NCBI GenBank assembly: GCA_029563035.1
Contig: JAKQTP010000173.1
Coordinates: 1-5,462, forward strand
Direction of reading: 5' to 3'
DNA length: 5,462 nt
Origin: an archaeon
GTDB taxonomy: Archaea; Iainarchaeota; Iainarchaeia; CSSED10-239
Shown here: positions 4,868 to 5,462 of the stretch, piece after piece
Numbering within the stretch: position 1 is the first letter of the stretch
Layout of the letters: each line of letters opens with the position of its first letter
Translations under genes and position numbers: made by a program
The notes under the pieces: generated by a model
What the model saw: the letters and a program-made list of their open reading frames with translations, nothing else
Told to the model about the DNA's origin: nothing
Databases searched by the model: none

Positions 4868-4985
4868 CTTCCTTGCGTAAGAATTTGTGATATAAAAAAT
4901 TGCGAAAATGAGTATTGCATAGGAGAAAGTGCTTTAAAGAAATGTACAGAACATTCAAATACTGATAATTAAAAAAGGGGTTAAA

Positions 4986-5462
4986 ATGAATTTAATCTTA
5001 GAGAAAACAAATAAAATTGCAATTTTAAATATAGAAAATAAACAAAATTTGTTTTTTTTATACGAAGATATAAAAAATCCAAATTTTGCTTTGCTCAATT
5101 TATTTAATTATTGCTATTTTCTTTATGATTTAAAAAACCAAATACTTTCGCAAGCTTTTTATCAAATTTTTACAGAAGGGTTATTAAACAACGAAAGCAA
5201 ATATTTTGTGGGTTTTCAAAAGGATGATAAAGAGTGTTTTGCGAATTTGTACACTTTTGAAAATGGAAAAATAGAAACATTATTGAAAAAAAAGTATGTT
5301 TTTGTTTATCCTTTTGGTTTAATAACAGGAAAAAATTCAAACCTTTTTGCTATTGAAAAAATAAGTGATACTTATAAAAAAATAGTAGCCATAGACTTTA
5401 AAAATTTTGATGAAAACAATTATGTGGAAATTATTCCTCAAAAATACGGAAAAATTGATGAA
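4986..5462 (+). CDS. Hypothetical protein, 3' end beyond the window
   Basis: An open frame of 159 codons from ATG 4986 to the window edge with no stop, so the gene is incomplete here. AAAAGGGG at 4973-4980 is a strong ribosome site 5 nt ahead of the ATG, and the start lies 13 nt after the stop of the interrupted Cys-rich gene, as in an operon. The protein begins MNLILEKTNKIAILNIENK and is rich in Phe, Tyr, Lys and Asn, with no clear membrane segment or signal peptide. Short hydrophobic strands (KYVFVYPFGLI near residues 101-111, IVAIDF near 133-138) suggest a soluble alpha/beta fold. I recognise no family. Its low GC matches the phage genes rather than the insertion. It may be cut off from its normal transcript by the element upstream. 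Confidence 0.68.
   Translation, partial: MNLILEKTNKIAILNIENKQNLFFLYEDIKNPNFALLNLFNYCYFLYDLKNQILSQAFYQIFTEGLLNNESKYFVGFQKDDKECFANLYTFENGKIETLLKKKYVFVYPFGLITGKNSNLFAIEKISDTYKKIVAIDFKNFDENNYVEIIPQKYGKIDE

Larger units (their letters stand above)
3300..4880 (+). mobile_element. Non-autonomous IS200/IS605-type element carrying iscB and omega RNA
   Basis: The boundaries are inferred from matching subterminal hairpins, from the GTAA word at both junctions (3296-3299 and 4877-4880), and from restoration of a reading frame when the insert is removed. IS200/IS605 elements move as single strands through a Y1 transposase, insert 3' of a short target word and make no target duplication, all consistent here. 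The content is omega RNA, iscB and two end structures; no tnpA is visible, so mobilisation must come from elsewhere. Its left part is far more GC-rich than the phage genes (27 of 60 bases G or C at 3421-3480, against 11 of 60 at 2221-2280), a sign of separate origin. The ends could be off by a few bases. Confidence 0.82.
3155..4972 (+). pseudogene. Small Cys-rich phage-type protein (paralog 2), interrupted by the IscB element
   Basis: The 5' part (3155-3299) and 3' part (4881-4972) join in frame at a GTAA word to give 78 residues. The joined protein has cysteines at 22, 25, 27, 35 and 42, then the C-terminal cluster ICDIKNCENEYC and a later KKC. Only this frame is open in the downstream part, and its cysteine richness supports the joining. 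As it stands, the 5' part reads into the element and stops at TAA 3320-3322, giving a 55-residue product ending CQLPND that lacks the C-terminal cluster. The start is ATG 3155, with AAAGAGG at 3143-3149 and strong alignment to paralog 1; the upstream in-frame ATG at 3101 lies inside paralog 1 and is rejected. A zinc-binding fold is likely, function unknown. The downstream part has no start of its own. Confidence 0.75.

Noticed and set aside
3300..4880. Self-splicing intron or intein-like insertion that would leave the host gene functional
   Set aside because: The ends carry IS200/IS605-type DNA hairpins and the enclosed gene is IscB. I saw no group I or group II catalytic core, and no frame runs through the insert for an intein.
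1..5462. CRISPR array, tRNA or rRNA genes
   Set aside because: No regularly spaced repeats with unique spacers, no tRNA cloverleaf and no rRNA-like stretch were seen. The RNA-guided nuclease here belongs to the transposon IscB system, not to CRISPR.

Overview
The window looks like part of an AT-rich bacteriophage or prophage genome, with a small non-autonomous transposon of the IS200/IS605 type inserted in it. The phage reading rests on four things: a RecA/UvsX-type recombinase, a run of short co-directional genes with tight spacing and purine-rich ribosome sites, long A and T tracts between genes, and two small Cys-rich proteins of a kind I associate with phage genomes. TGA, TAA and TAG all serve as stops here, so nothing points to a recoded genetic code. 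The host cannot be named from this sequence; a low-GC bacterium is likely.

Layout. Positions 1-217 are a non-coding control region: a C-rich/poly-T stretch, an AT-alternating tract, five TTAA words in helical phase, an 18-bp palindrome, three A-tracts at 10-bp intervals, and an 11-nt motif just ahead of the first gene. Then come a RecA/UvsX-like gene (218-1357), a four-helix membrane protein (1383-1934), a coupled soluble protein (1931-2458) and a small protein with a Lys/Phe-rich tail (2483-2866). The 11-nt motif recurs at 2928-2938, ahead of two tandem paralogous genes for small Cys-rich proteins (2953-3138, and one starting at 3155). The second paralog is split by the transposon; its 3' part lies at 4881-4972. 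A further unrecognised gene starts at 4986 and runs off the window.

The insertion, about 3300-4880, is the most notable content. It encodes an apparently intact 426-residue IscB, the RuvC/HNH RNA-guided nuclease related to the ancestor of Cas9. Ahead of iscB lie about 230 nt of much more GC-rich, heavily structured DNA that fits the IscB guide RNA (omega RNA). Both ends carry matching 4-bp / one-base bulge / 4-bp / TAAA-loop hairpins, as expected for binding by a Y1 (TnpA) transposase. No tnpA is present, so movement would need a transposase in trans. Joining the flanks at a GTAA word present at both junctions restores one 78-codon frame with extra cysteines. That supports both the boundaries and the idea that this is a gene interrupted by a clean insertion.

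Working model (inference): transcription from the phage promoter upstream of the paralog pair reads through the broken gene into the element. This produces an omega RNA whose 5' guide is the end of the broken phage gene. IscB would then be programmed against the uninterrupted form of the same gene, in sister genomes after excision or in related phages. That would favour retention or homing of the element.
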